Below, one piece after another: positions 1-8,979 of a DNA stretch of 64,000 bases. A model generated the notes under the pieces. It saw only the letters and a program-made list of their open reading frames with translations. It was not told the origin of the DNA and did no database searches. Numbering within the stretch: position 1 is the stretch's first letter; every line of letters starts with the position of its first letter. Made by a program: the position numbers and the translations under genes. Origin of the DNA: Flavobacterium sp. SH_e (lineage in GTDB: Bacteria > Bacteroidota > Bacteroidia > Flavobacteriales > Flavobacteriaceae); NCBI RefSeq assembly GCF_025717045.1, contig NZ_JAOVZN010000006.1:947435-1011434 (forward strand), given 5' to 3'.

Positions 1-19
1 TCCTAGTAGACCAACAGAA

Positions 20-50
20 AAGCCTCTCAGAAATGAGAGGCTTTTTTTTG
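20..50 (+). terminator. Rho-independent terminator of a gene left of the window
   Basis: The arms AAGCCTCTCA and TGAGAGGCTT form a perfect stem around a short loop and are followed by a run of eight T. The gene it ends lies outside the window. It also separates that gene from the convergent AraC-type gene on the minus strand. Confidence 0.85.
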
Positions 51-79
51 TTTTATGAATTTTGAACCCGATAGTTTAT

Positions 80-880
80 TTAAGGTTTCAAAGAAGAAGG
101 AACTATTCCGAATTTCTTTTTGAATGAAAAAGAAAAATGAGACAGGTCTTCAAATCCAACTCCAATGTAAACTTCTGATGGAGATTTTCCTTCTTTAATT
201 AAATAATAAGCTTCCTGAAGTCTTTTGTTTAATAACCATTTTCCAGGTGTCTCAGCAAAAACTTTCTGGAAATCTCTTTTAAATGTAGCTAGACTTCTTC
301 CAGTAAGATAGGCGAACCGTTGCATTTGAACATTAAAATGGAAATTTTTATTCATAAATGCCTCCAAATCAATTTTGCCGGGTTCGTTGAAATCAAATAA
401 AATATCTTTTAGTTCAGGATTTACTTTTAATAACAGATGAATAGCTTCTTTAATTTTTAAATGGAATAAAGTTTCATTGTTTTCTTCTTCTACTTCAAGA
501 TAAGAAAGCAATGATTCCATAAAAGATTTGTAAAGTGGATTAGGAGCCAATGAAAACATAGCGTCCGAATCTACTTTTTTCTCAGACTTTAAATTGTACT
601 CTTTACTTACTTCTCGCAAGATTTCTTGATCTAGAAAAAGGGAAATGGTTTTAAATTCGCCTCCTTCAGGTGGAATTTTGGTGAATTTTGCCAGATTATT
701 TCTTCTGCTAAAACGAAAATCTCCTGGTTTTGAATAAAAAGTATTTTTATTATCGGAAGCGATCATTTCGCCAGAAATTTGATAACTAAAAACGTGTTCA
801 GGAATAAAATGTTCTCCTTCGCGGCTTCGCGAATAATAACAAGAGTAAAGTATTTTTGGTTTTTCTGTTTTTGTGCTCAT
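80..880 (-). CDS. AraC-family transcriptional regulator
   Basis: A 266-residue protein with ATG start. The C-terminal 75 residues (about 192-266) form the double helix-turn-helix DNA-binding domain of the AraC/XylS family; the segment LTGRSLATFKRDFQKVF and the closing GFEDLSHFSFSFKKKFG are the two recognisable halves. The N-terminal 150 residues look like a cupin-type sensor domain (HVFSYQISGEM near residue 29, then a PGDFRFSRR loop), which would bind a small molecule I cannot identify. It lies 61 bp downstream of the aldehyde dehydrogenase on the same strand, separated by a stem-loop. A local role in controlling that dehydrogenase is inferred from position; the tandem repeat at 2421-2462 is a candidate target. 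Confidence 0.88.
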   Translation of the reverse strand: MSTKTEKPKILYSCYYSRSREGEHFIPEHVFSYQISGEMIASDNKNTFYSKPGDFRFSRRNNLAKFTKIPPEGGEFKTISLFLDQEILREVSKEYNLKSEKKVDSDAMFSLAPNPLYKSFMESLLSYLEVEEENNETLFHLKIKEAIHLLLKVNPELKDILFDFNEPGKIDLEAFMNKNFHFNVQMQRFAYLTGRSLATFKRDFQKVFAETPGKWLLNKRLQEAYYLIKEGKSPSEVYIGVGFEDLSHFSFSFKKKFGIVPSSLKP

Positions 881-897
881 ACTGTAAAATTACTAAA

Positions 898-935
898 AGA
901 TCTGGATAATCTTTTTGAAGAAGATTTCCAGATCT
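898..935 (-). terminator. Stem-loop between the dehydrogenase and regulator genes
   Basis: AGATCTGGA with AATCTT pairs with AAGATT and TCCAGATCT, with one bulged T, making a 15-bp stem. On the minus strand it is followed by TTTTAG, so the U-tract is weak. It may end dehydrogenase transcription or reduce readthrough into the regulator gene. Confidence 0.5.
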
Positions 936-941
936 GTAAAA

Positions 942-2363
942 TTATTTTTGCTGAATCAAAGCTCTTGGTTCTAAATAAGCTTCTAATCCGAATGTTCCAA
1001 ATTCGCGCCCGATTCCAGATTGTTTGAATCCGCCAAAAGGAGCCATTGGGTCGTGTCCAATTCCGTTTATCTGAACACGTCCGGCATTAATTTGAGAAGC
1101 TACATTGTGGGCTCTTTTTTCGTCTGATGAACTTACATAAGCTTGTAATCCGTAAGTGGTGTCGTTTGCGATTTCAATTGCTTCTTCTTCTGTTTTATAA
1201 GTGATAATAGATAAAACAGGTCCGAAAATTTCTTCTTTGGCAATTCGCATTTGGTTGTTTACATTGATGAAAACTGTTGGTTTAACGAAATTTCCATTTT
1301 CTAATCCGTCAGGTTTTCCTAGTCCGCCAGTTAAAATTTCTGCGCCTTCATTAATCCCGATCTGAATATAATCCTGAACGCGGTTATATTGTTTCGTGCT
1401 AACCATTGGTCCAACTGCTGTATTTGGATTTTTAGGATCGCCAACAATTATATTTGAAGTAATCTCTTTAATGATTAGTTTGATTTCTTCTAGCTTGTTT
1501 TCAGGAATCAATAATCGAGTGCCGGCAATACAGGCTTGTCCGTTATTCATAAACGCTGCGGCAATAGCAAGCGGAATGGCTTTTGGGAAATCGGCATCAT
1601 CTAAAATAATATTTGGAGATTTTCCGCCAAGTTCAAGAGTGACACGTTTCATGCTGTTTATTGCCTCTTTTGCGATGATTTTTCCAACATTGGTTGAACC
1701 TGTAAAAGAGATTTTAGCAATGTCTGGGTTTCGGCTTATTTCTGCTCCAACAATTTCTCCTAATCCATTTACAATATTTACTACGCCTTTTGGAAGTTGG
1801 GCGTGGTGTAAGCATTCCATCATTAATTGCGTTTGTTGTGCGCTCATTTCGCTTGGTTTTATAACAGTTGTGCATCCTGCGACAATTACTGTTGCTAATT
1901 TACTAGCGATAAAACCATTGCTGGAATTCCATGGGATTATAATTCCTACAACTCCAATTGGAGTCATTTGAACTTCAGATTGTCCCATTGTTTTGGTAAA
2001 GTCATAGCTTTTTAATAAGTCAATTGCTGAATCAAATCCTTTTAGCATATATTCGTAGCTTATGGTTGCAAATTGTAATGTGCCTCCGTATTCTTCTGTC
2101 ATTACATTGATAAAGTCATTTTTTCTTTTTTCAACAGAAGATTTAATGTTTGTCAGATATTGAATTCTTTCCGAAGCTGTAGTTTTTGAAAAAGTTTTAA
2201 AAGCATTTTTAGCGGCTCTAATTGCATTTTGAGTGTCTTCGGTATTTCCTAAACGAACTTTTCCTAATTTTTCATTTGTTGTTGGGCTAATAAGGTCAAA
2301 ATATTCTGTTCCTTGTGGAGTTACAAATTCTCCATTAATGTAAATTTTGTCTATTGTTTTCAT
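942..2363 (-). CDS. NAD(P)-dependent aldehyde dehydrogenase
   Basis: An enzyme of the ALDH superfamily, oxidising an aldehyde to a carboxylate with NAD(P)+. From the ATG at 2363 it is 473 residues, the usual length. Visible hallmarks are IIPWNSS in the cofactor-binding fold, FTGSTNVGK, TLELGGKSPN with the general base near Glu244, the nucleophile Cys278 in NNGQACIAGTR, and the C-terminal EEIFGPVLSI and PFGGFKQSGIGREFG motifs. An in-frame TTG at 2396 would add 11 residues, but ATG at 2363 begins the conserved MKTIDKIYINGEFV segment and is preferred. The substrate cannot be read from sequence. The neighbouring AraC-type gene and the upstream tandem repeat suggest inducible expression. Confidence 0.93.
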   Translation of the reverse strand: MKTIDKIYINGEFVTPQGTEYFDLISPTTNEKLGKVRLGNTEDTQNAIRAAKNAFKTFSKTTASERIQYLTNIKSSVEKRKNDFINVMTEEYGGTLQFATISYEYMLKGFDSAIDLLKSYDFTKTMGQSEVQMTPIGVVGIIIPWNSSNGFIASKLATVIVAGCTTVIKPSEMSAQQTQLMMECLHHAQLPKGVVNIVNGLGEIVGAEISRNPDIAKISFTGSTNVGKIIAKEAINSMKRVTLELGGKSPNIILDDADFPKAIPLAIAAAFMNNGQACIAGTRLLIPENKLEEIKLIIKEITSNIIVGDPKNPNTAVGPMVSTKQYNRVQDYIQIGINEGAEILTGGLGKPDGLENGNFVKPTVFINVNNQMRIAKEEIFGPVLSIITYKTEEEAIEIANDTTYGLQAYVSSSDEKRAHNVASQINAGRVQINGIGHDPMAPFGGFKQSGIGREFGTFGLEAYLEPRALIQQK

Positions 2364-2420
2364 GTTGTAGTTTTTTAATGAATTTTTATTTGACAAATTT
2401 CTGCATTAATAGCGCGTTTC

Positions 2421-2462
2421 ACTTTGTTGAAAAGCTCAAAGTTACTTTGTTGAAAAGCTCAA
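2421..2462. promoter_or_regulatory. Perfect 19-bp tandem repeat, candidate operator
   Basis: The sequence ACTTTGTTGAAAAGCTCAA occurs at 2421-2439 and again at 2444-2462, identical in both copies, with a 23-bp period. It lies 58-99 bp upstream of the aldehyde dehydrogenase start and does not overlap a gene. Direct repeats spaced about two helical turns apart are typical of AraC-family operators, and such a regulator is encoded next door. Binding is inference. Confidence 0.5.
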
Positions 2463-2492
2463 TATGGTTTTGCTTAAAGTAGTGAATTGCAT

Positions 2493-2522
2493 AAAAAAAG
2501 CTTCCCAATTGAGAAGCTTTTA
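2493..2522 (-). terminator. Terminator of the universal stress protein gene
   Basis: On the minus strand AAAAGCTTC and GAAGCTTTT pair around an 8-nt loop and are followed by further T residues. It lies about 20 bp past the stop codon of the stress protein gene. Confidence 0.8.
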
Positions 2523-2543
2523 CTAATGTTGATATGTTGGTTT

Positions 2544-3368
2544 TTAGATTTTTAAGGTAATAACAGGTCTAACGGCATGATTAACTAGGCCTTCGCTAAT
2601 ACTTCCATTAAAGAAGTGTGCGAAACCAGTTCTGCCATGTGTGAACATTCCAATAATGTCGGCATCTATTCTGTTAGAGAAATTGATAATTCCTTTTTCG
2701 ATATTGGTGTCGTTATAAATTTGGGTTGTGTAATTGGGAATGTCGAATTCAGATATAAACTCATTCATAATTTCTTCGCTAACATGAGTTGGTTTGAAGC
2801 TATTAGGAGTGCAAATGGTAACTAGGTGTAGTTTTGAATCGAATAGTTTTACAAATTTTAAAAGTTTTTTAAAAGGTTTTTTTGCTTCTTCTGAGAAATC
2901 TGATGCGAAAACGATATTAGCGGCACTAAAACTAGGGATGTCTTTTTTGATAACTAAAACTGGGATTTCTGAATTTCTAACAACTTTTTCGGTATTAGAA
3001 CCTATTAGTAATTCTTCTACACCAGAAGATCCATGAGATCCCATTATGATTAAATCAACATCGTAATCTCTACTGATTTGCGTGATTCCATGTATTGGTT
3101 TGTCCATTTTTACAACCTCAGTTACTGGAATTCCATCTAAATAAGGTTTTGCGGCAACTTCGTCAAGTGTTTCGTTTGCCTTCTTCATAAAGAGCATGCT
3201 TTCAGGGATGCTTGCTCCGCCCATTATCGCGTCATTTGTCTGATGTGGTAATTCAAGCATGTGAAGAAGAATAATTTCACAATTATTCTTTTTTGCTATT
3301 TGAGCAGCAACTTTTAAAGCGTCTTCGGCGTGTTCTGAGAAGTCGGTAGGTACTAAAATTCGTTTCAT
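2544..3368 (-). CDS. Tandem universal stress protein (UspA family)
   Basis: 274 residues, made of two UspA domains in one chain (about 1-140 and 145-274). Each carries the ATP-binding signature G-2x-G-9x-G(S/T): GSHGSSGVEELLIGS in the first and THGRTGFAHFFNGS in the second. The opening KRILVPTDFSEHAEDAL is the classic first strand and loop. It is a cytoplasmic nucleotide-binding stress protein; the exact role is not known for most family members. The gene is monocistronic, with its own terminator, and is transcribed divergently from rimP. A sequence resembling the -7 element (TACCTTTA on the minus strand at 3418-3425) precedes it but lacks the final G. Confidence 0.92.
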   Translation of the reverse strand: MKRILVPTDFSEHAEDALKVAAQIAKKNNCEIILLHMLELPHQTNDAIMGGASIPESMLFMKKANETLDEVAAKPYLDGIPVTEVVKMDKPIHGITQISRDYDVDLIIMGSHGSSGVEELLIGSNTEKVVRNSEIPVLVIKKDIPSFSAANIVFASDFSEEAKKPFKKLLKFVKLFDSKLHLVTICTPNSFKPTHVSEEIMNEFISEFDIPNYTTQIYNDTNIEKGIINFSNRIDADIIGMFTHGRTGFAHFFNGSISEGLVNHAVRPVITLKI

Positions 3369-3452
3369 GATTTTGAGGGGTTAATAATGTGAATGATTCT
3401 ATGTTTTAATGCTACTATAAAGGTAAGAAATATTTTTAGAGCAATCAATTTA

Positions 3453-3481
3453 TTTGATTTATAAAAAAAACACTATATTTG
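3453..3481 (+). promoter_or_regulatory. Promoter of the rimP-nusA-infB operon
   Basis: TATATTTG at 3474-3481 matches the Bacteroidota -7 element TAnnTTTG, and TTTG at 3453-3456 fits the -33 element with 17 bp between them. Transcription would begin near 3485-3490, upstream of the leader hairpin. Confidence 0.7.
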
Positions 3482-3509
3482 CACTGTTATTTATTAAAAT
3501 CTAAATAAT

Positions 3510-3535
3510 GAGGGGACTAAGTGTCCCCTCTTTTT
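3510..3535 (+). promoter_or_regulatory. Terminator-like leader hairpin upstream of rimP
   Basis: GAGGGGAC (3510-3517) and GTCCCCTC (3523-3530) form a perfect 8-bp, GC-rich stem with loop TAAGT, followed by TTTTT. It has a U-tract only in the plus direction and the upstream gene is divergent, so it is not the terminator of another gene. It lies between the rimP promoter and start codon and is a candidate attenuator. Confidence 0.65.
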
Positions 3536-3543
3536 ATAAAATT

Positions 3544-4008
3544 ATGACATTCAAAGAAAAAGTAAACGGATTAATTACGGAAGCTCTTCTGGAAAAACCA
3601 TCAATCTTTTTGGTTGATCTGGCTGTTTCGGATTCTTTTAAAATTAGTGTTGGTTTAGACGGAGATAATGGAGTGGCGTTGCAAGACTGTATTGACATTA
3701 GTCGTGCAATCGAGAATAATCTGGATCGTGAAGAACAGGATTTTTCGCTTGAAGTAGCATCGGTTGGAGTGGGAACACCTCTGAAAATGGTAAGACAATA
3801 CAAAAAAAATATTGGTAGAACGCTGATTGTTACTACAAATACTGAAAAAATCGAAGCAGAATTGATAGAAGCTAACGATGTTTTTATAATTTTGTCTTGG
3901 AAAGCAAGGGAACCTAAAAAAGTAGGAAAAGGAAAAGAAACAGTTCAAAAAGAGCAACAAATACCTTATACAGAAATTAAAGAGGCAGTTGTTACAGTAA
4001 CATTTTAA
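3544..4008 (+). CDS. rimP: Ribosome maturation factor RimP
   Basis: Needed for maturation of the 30S ribosomal subunit. From the ATG at 3544 the protein is 154 residues, normal for the family. The N-terminal alpha/beta domain contains the conserved [14 protein letters not shown] region and [14 protein letters not shown], the RimP counterpart of the usual LEVSSPG motif; the C-terminal half is the small SH3-like domain. An in-frame ATG at 3508 would add 12 residues encoded by the leader hairpin; [10 protein letters not shown] is the family-like start. It is first gene of an operon with nusA (19 bp gap) and infB, an order conserved across bacteria. Confidence 0.95.
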   Translation: MTFKEKVNGLITEALLEKPSIFLVDLAVSDSFKISVGLDGDNGVALQDCIDISRAIENNLDREEQDFSLEVASVGVGTPLKMVRQYKKNIGRTLIVTTNTEKIEAELIEANDVFIILSWKAREPKKVGKGKETVQKEQQIPYTEIKEAVVTVTF

Positions 4009-4027
4009 TTTTAATTAAAGAATTCGC

Positions 4028-5281
4028 ATGGAAAATTTAGCATTAATCGATTCATTCTCAGAGTTTAAAGACAATAAACTTATTGATCGTGTAACGCTTA
4101 TGGCAATTTTAGAGGATGTGTTTAGAAATGCATTGAAGAAAAAATACGGATCTGATGATAACTTCGATATTATTATAAATCCTGATAAAGGAGATATGGA
4201 AATATGGAGAAGAAGAGTAATCGTTGCTGATGAAGATCTGGATTTTGAAAACGAAGAAATTACCTTGACGGAAGCAAGAATGATTGAAGCTGATTTTGAA
4301 ATTGGTGAAGAGGTTTCTGAAGAAGTAAAATTGATTGATTTAGGAAGAAGAGCTATCTTAGCACTTCGTCAAAATCTAATATCTAAAATTCACGAACACG
4401 ATAACACAAATCTTTACAAACAATTTAAAGATATTATCGGTGATATTTATACAGCAGAGGTGCACCACGTACGTCCAAGAGTTGTTATCTTGGTTGATGA
4501 TGAAGGAAATGAAATTGTTCTTCCAAAAGAAAAACAAATTCCTTCAGATTTCTTCCGTAAAGGAGATAATGTTCGTGGTATTATCGAAAGCGTTGAATTA
4601 AAAGGAAATAAACCTCAAATTATTATGTCTAGAACTTCAGAGAAGTTTTTAGAAAAATTATTTGAACAAGAAATTCCAGAGGTTTTCGACGGATTAATTA
4701 CAGTTAAAAATGTAGTTCGTATTCCTGGAGAAAAAGCAAAAGTAGCTGTTGATTCTTATGATGATAGAATTGATCCAGTTGGAGCTTGTGTAGGAATGAA
4801 AGGTTCTCGTATTCACGGAATTGTTCGTGAACTTGGAAATGAAAATATTGACGTTATCAATTATACAAATAATATTCAATTATTTATTACAAGAGCATTA
4901 AGCCCTGCAAAAGTTTCTTCTATCAAAATTGATGAAGAAAACAAAAGAGCTGAAGTTTTCTTGAAATTAGAAGAAGTTTCTAAAGCAATTGGTAGAGGCG
5001 GTCACAACATTAAATTAGCAGGTCAATTGACGGGTTATGAATTAGATGTTATTCGTGAAGGTGATGTCGCTGGAACAGTTGCAGATGAAGACGATGTTGA
5101 ATTAACAGAGTTCTCAGATGAAATCGAAGAGTGGGTAATTGAAGAATTTGCAAAAATAGGTTTGGATACTGCAAAAAGTATCTTGAAACACGACGTAGAA
5201 GATTTAGTAAGAAGAACAGATTTAGAAGAGGAAACTATTCTAGACGTTATGAAAATACTAAAAGAAGAGTTTGATAGCTAG
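4028..5281 (+). CDS. nusA: Transcription termination/antitermination factor NusA
   Basis: NusA binds RNA polymerase and modulates pausing, intrinsic termination and antitermination. The 417-residue protein has the N-terminal polymerase-binding domain (about 1-125, starting NLALIDSFSEFKDNK), an S1 domain (about 130-200) and two KH domains; CVGMKGSRIHGIVRELGNENIDV and AIGRGGHNIKLAGQLTGYEL contain the two GxxG RNA-binding loops. A short acidic tail follows, without the long C-terminal repeats of the E. coli protein. It is the middle gene of the rimP operon. The terminator-like hairpin in the operon leader is a plausible target for feedback by NusA itself; that is inference. Confidence 0.97.
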   Translation: MENLALIDSFSEFKDNKLIDRVTLMAILEDVFRNALKKKYGSDDNFDIIINPDKGDMEIWRRRVIVADEDLDFENEEITLTEARMIEADFEIGEEVSEEVKLIDLGRRAILALRQNLISKIHEHDNTNLYKQFKDIIGDIYTAEVHHVRPRVVILVDDEGNEIVLPKEKQIPSDFFRKGDNVRGIIESVELKGNKPQIIMSRTSEKFLEKLFEQEIPEVFDGLITVKNVVRIPGEKAKVAVDSYDDRIDPVGACVGMKGSRIHGIVRELGNENIDVINYTNNIQLFITRALSPAKVSSIKIDEENKRAEVFLKLEEVSKAIGRGGHNIKLAGQLTGYELDVIREGDVAGTVADEDDVELTEFSDEIEEWVIEEFAKIGLDTAKSILKHDVEDLVRRTDLEEETILDVMKILKEEFDS

Positions 5282-5340
5282 TAAATAGCTGAATATCTGC
5301 TCTAACAACACAACGAAAAAGGTAATAATAAAAAGGTTAT

Positions 5341-8217
5341 ATGTCTGAAGAGAGAGTAATAAGAATAAACAAGGTTTTAAGGGAATTAAATATTTCGTTA
5401 GAAAGAGCTGTAGATTATCTAAAAGATAAAGGAATTGCTATTGATGCTAATCCTAATGCAAAAATTTCTGACAGTGAATTTAATATCCTTCAAAGCCAAT
5501 TTGCGGGCGATAAGGGGAATAAGGAGGCTTCTAAAGAGGTTGGAGAAGAAAAAAGAAAAGAAAAAGAAGCGTTACGTGTAGAGCGTGAGAAAGAAATTGA
5601 GGACAAACGCAGACAAGAAGAGGAGCGTCAAAAACAACAAGAAATAATCAAAGCAAGAGCGGTTGTTTCGGGGCCTGTACAAGTAGGTAAAATCGACCTG
5701 AATCCAAAAAAACCTGCAATTACTCCTTCTGAGGAACCGGCGAAGGTTGAAGAGCCTAAAGCGGTTGCTGCACCTATACAGCCAGAAAAACCTGTTCAAA
5801 ATGAAACAGTAAAATCTGAACCAGTTGTTTCGACTCCAGTTGTTGAAACAAAAAAAGAAGAACCTATTATTACTGAGAAAAAAGAAGTTAAAGCAGAATC
5901 TTCTAAAGTTGCGCAGGAGCCAATCGTGTCTACTGATCCAACAACTTCAGAGGAAACTATTACTACTCAATATCAAAAGCTTACTGGGACAACTCTTACT
6001 GGGCAAACAATTGATTTGTCTCAATTTAATAAGCCCAAGAAAAAGAAAGAAGATCCAAAAGTGGCTCAGAATAAACCTGGAGCTCCTGGAGTTGGTAATA
6101 ATAACGCAAATAAAAATAAGCGTAAAAGAATTGGCCCTAAACCAGGTACGCCTGGTACGCCAAAACCTGCAACAGGAAATGCGCCTGGAACACCAAATCC
6201 AAATAATAAACCTGCTCAAGGTAACAATGGCGGAGGCTTTAATGCTAACAGAAGCCAAAGACCAGGTTTCGTAAAAGGAAACCGTCCTGCAATTGTGGCT
6301 AAAGTTGAGCCAACAGAAGAAGAAGTAAAAAACCAAATTAGAGAAACTCTTGAAAAACTTCAAGGTAAAGGAGGAAAATCTAAAGCGGCTAAATATAGAA
6401 GAGATAAAAGAGAAACACACCGTCAGAAATCTGATGATGAGCAAAGAGCTCTAGACGAAGGAAGTAAAACTATTAAAGTTACAGAGTTCGTTACTGTAGG
6501 TGAAATTGCAATCATGATGGATGTGCCGATTACTAAAGTAATTGGAACTTGTATGTCTCTTGGTATCATGGTAACCATGAACCAGCGTCTAGATGCTGAA
6601 ACATTAACTATTGTAGCAGATGAATTTGGTTATGATGTTGAATTCATTACAGTAGATATTGAAGAAGCAATAGAAGTTGTAGAAGATAAAGAAGAAGATT
6701 TAGTAACAAGAGCGCCAATTGTGACAGTAATGGGTCACGTTGACCACGGTAAAACATCTTTATTGGATTATATCCGTAAAGAAAATGTTATTGCTGGTGA
6801 GTCAGGAGGTATTACGCAGCACATTGGGGCGTACGGAGTTACTTTAGATAATGGTCAAAAAATAGCATTCTTAGATACTCCTGGACACGAGGCGTTTACC
6901 GCGATGCGTGCACGTGGAGCACAAGTTACAGATATTGCTATTATCGTAGTAGCGGCGGATGATGACATCATGCCACAAACAAAAGAGGCAATTTCTCACG
7001 CACAGGCTGCGGGAGTACCAATTATATTTGCAATCAATAAAATTGATAAGCCAAATGCTAATGTTGATAAAATTAAAGAGCGTTTGGCTGGTATGAATTT
7101 ACTTGTTGAAGATTGGGGTGGAAAAATTCAGTCACATGATATTTCTGCAAAAGTCGGAACAGGGGTTAAAGAGTTATTAGAGAAAGTTTTATTAGAAGCT
7201 GAGATCTTGGATCTAAAAGCAAATCCAAATAAAGCTGCTCAAGGAACTGTTGTTGAGGCTTATTTAGATAAAGGAAAAGGATATGTTTCTACAATTTTAG
7301 TGCAACAAGGGACTTTGAAAATTGGAGATTATATGCTTGCTGGTAAACATCATGGAAAAGTTAAAGCGATGCATGATGAAAGAGGGCATACAGTATTAAG
7401 TGCTGGTCCTTCAACTCCGGTATCTGTTTTAGGTCTGGATGGAGCTGCAACTGCGGGTGATAAGTTTAACGTTTTTGAAGATGAAAAAGAAGCAAAACAA
7501 ATTGCATCTAAACGCTCTCAATTAATGCGTGAACAATCTGTACGTACTCAAAGACATATTACGCTTGATGAAATTGGACGTCGTATTGCTCTTGGTCAGT
7601 TTAAAGAGTTGAATGTCATCCTTAAAGGAGACGTGGATGGTTCTGTTGAAGCGTTATCAGATTCGTTCTCTAAACTTTCTACAGAAGAAGTTCAAATCAA
7701 TATTATTCATAAAGGTGTTGGTGCGATTACAGAAACTGATGTTAACTTGGCTTCGGCGTCTGATGCAATTATTATCGGATTTAACGTTCGTCCTGCAGGA
7801 AATGCGAGACAGCTTGCTGATAAGGAAGAAATTGATATCCGTTACTATTCTATTATCTATGCGGCTATCGATGACTTAAAAGATGCGATGGAAGGGATGT
7901 TGGCTCCAGAAATGAAAGAAGAAGTTTTAGGAACAGCAGAAATCCGTGAGATTTTCAAAATTTCTAAAGTCGGATCAATTGCTGGTTGTATGGTAACTGA
8001 TGGTAAAATCTTGAGAGCTGCTAAAATTAGAGTTATTAGAGATGGAGTTGTAGTTCATACAGGCGAATTAGTTGCTTTAAAACGTTTCAAAGATGATGTA
8101 AAAGAAGTAACTAAAGGTTATGATTGTGGTATCCAGATAAAAGGATTTAATGATATCGAAATTAATGATGTTATTGAATCTTACCATGAAGTAGCAATCA
8201 AAAAGAAATTGAAATAA
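5341..8217 (+). CDS. infB: Translation initiation factor IF-2
   Basis: A GTPase that places initiator tRNA on the ribosome. 958 residues. An N-terminal IF2_N domain (about 1-55) is followed by a long charged linker rich in Lys, Glu, Pro, Gly and Asn (about 60-370), then a second IF2_N domain, the G domain and domains II-IV. G-motifs are visible: GHVDHGKTS near residue 465 (G1), [10 protein letters not shown] (G2), DTPGHEAF near 512 (G3) and NKID near 566 (G4). The linker varies between species and contains short repeats. Third gene of the rimP operon; a strong terminator follows the stop codon, so rbfA and truB are not part of this unit. Confidence 0.98.
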   Translation: MSEERVIRINKVLRELNISLERAVDYLKDKGIAIDANPNAKISDSEFNILQSQFAGDKGNKEASKEVGEEKRKEKEALRVEREKEIEDKRRQEEERQKQQEIIKARAVVSGPVQVGKIDLNPKKPAITPSEEPAKVEEPKAVAAPIQPEKPVQNETVKSEPVVSTPVVETKKEEPIITEKKEVKAESSKVAQEPIVSTDPTTSEETITTQYQKLTGTTLTGQTIDLSQFNKPKKKKEDPKVAQNKPGAPGVGNNNANKNKRKRIGPKPGTPGTPKPATGNAPGTPNPNNKPAQGNNGGGFNANRSQRPGFVKGNRPAIVAKVEPTEEEVKNQIRETLEKLQGKGGKSKAAKYRRDKRETHRQKSDDEQRALDEGSKTIKVTEFVTVGEIAIMMDVPITKVIGTCMSLGIMVTMNQRLDAETLTIVADEFGYDVEFITVDIEEAIEVVEDKEEDLVTRAPIVTVMGHVDHGKTSLLDYIRKENVIAGESGGITQHIGAYGVTLDNGQKIAFLDTPGHEAFTAMRARGAQVTDIAIIVVAADDDIMPQTKEAISHAQAAGVPIIFAINKIDKPNANVDKIKERLAGMNLLVEDWGGKIQSHDISAKVGTGVKELLEKVLLEAEILDLKANPNKAAQGTVVEAYLDKGKGYVSTILVQQGTLKIGDYMLAGKHHGKVKAMHDERGHTVLSAGPSTPVSVLGLDGAATAGDKFNVFEDEKEAKQIASKRSQLMREQSVRTQRHITLDEIGRRIALGQFKELNVILKGDVDGSVEALSDSFSKLSTEEVQINIIHKGVGAITETDVNLASASDAIIIGFNVRPAGNARQLADKEEIDIRYYSIIYAAIDDLKDAMEGMLAPEMKEEVLGTAEIREIFKISKVGSIAGCMVTDGKILRAAKIRVIRDGVVVHTGELVALKRFKDDVKEVTKGYDCGIQIKGFNDIEINDVIESYHEVAIKKKLK

Positions 8218-8235
8218 GATTCAATTAATATATTT

Positions 8236-8264
8236 AAAGTCCCAATGCAAATTGGGACTTTTTT
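8236..8264 (+). terminator. Terminator of the rimP-nusA-infB operon
   Basis: AAAGTCCCAAT and ATTGGGACTTT pair around a 4-nt loop, followed by a T-run. It begins 19 bp past the infB stop codon. Confidence 0.92.
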
Positions 8265-8370
8265 ATTGGTAAAATTTTAGTTTGAAATTAATCAGGGCGA
8301 AAAAGATTTAGGATAAATATTGTATTTTAGTTTGTTTAAATTTAAGATGTTGAATAAAAAATAAAGAAAT

Positions 8371-8880
8371 ATGAAAAATAGATTTTATTTAGTGATTTTA
8401 TTTATGTGTTTTTCTGTTTTTTCTTTTGCTCAAGAGGCGGCAGAGAAAGTAGTTCCGCCGACTGGCAATGCATTGGTTGGGGATTATTATGGAGAAGATG
8501 TCTCGAATATTACAGTTGGTAAAGCGATTTCGGTTGGAACATTAGAAAAAGATTTAAAAATTGTAAATAAAATAGAAAAAGTTGCAGTAAAAGGTGAAGT
8601 GACTGATGTTTGTCCAAAAAGAGGGTGCTGGGTGAGTGTTAAAACGGAAGATGGAGCATCTTTCTTTGTTAAAATGAAAGATTATGCCTTTTTTGTGCCA
8701 ACTGCATTAAAAGGTAAAAATGTAGTTTTAGAAGGAAGTGTAGAAAGAAAAATTACTTCTGTTGAAGAACTAAAGCATTATGCAAGAGATGCTAAGAAAA
8801 ACAAAACAGAAATAGACGCTATTAAAGCTCCTAAAGAAGAAATTCGTTTTTTGGCTAGTGGTATTAAAGTGGTAAAGTGA
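8371..8880 (+). CDS. Exported DUF4920 protein
   Basis: 169 residues. An N-terminal signal peptide (hydrophobic stretch to about residue 20, ending FSFAQ) predicts export. The mature part matches what I know of DUF4920: an OB-like beta domain of about 130 residues with the motif VCPKRGCWVSV (Cys, then Gly-Cys-Trp) and FFVKMKDYAFFVP. The function of this family is not established; the paired cysteines could bind a metal or form a disulfide. It is a single gene with a terminator on each side and no clear TAnnTTTG element upstream. Confidence 0.82.
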   Translation: MKNRFYLVILFMCFSVFSFAQEAAEKVVPPTGNALVGDYYGEDVSNITVGKAISVGTLEKDLKIVNKIEKVAVKGEVTDVCPKRGCWVSVKTEDGASFFVKMKDYAFFVPTALKGKNVVLEGSVERKITSVEELKHYARDAKKNKTEIDAIKAPKEEIRFLASGIKVVK

Positions 8881-8937
8881 GCTAAATGTTATCGGTTTGT
8901 TTAGAAATAAAGAAGTATTTAGGCTTTAAAAAAGAAT

Positions 8938-8967
8938 AAAAAAGCGAGATGAAAATCTCGCTTTTTT
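8938..8967. terminator. Bidirectional terminator between convergent genes
   Basis: AAAGCGAGAT and ATCTCGCTTT form a perfect stem with a GAAA loop, flanked by A-run on the left and T-run on the right. It can end both the DUF4920 gene (plus) and the SPOR gene (minus). Confidence 0.9.
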
Positions 8968-8979
8968 ATTTGAAATAAA

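Noticed and set aside
1-13. TCCTAGTAGACCA resembles the 3' end of a tRNA with CCA, followed by a terminator.
   Set aside because: Only 13 bases are inside the window, so neither the T-arm nor the acceptor pairing can be checked. The terminator fits any gene.
1396-1971. 191-codon open frame on the plus strand opposite the aldehyde dehydrogenase.
   Set aside because: It is the antisense of a conserved gene with intact catalytic motifs, has no promoter of its own and no family-like pattern.
6140-6220. Short repeats coding Pro-Gly-Thr in infB.
   Set aside because: They belong to the variable linker of IF-2, where low complexity is usual.
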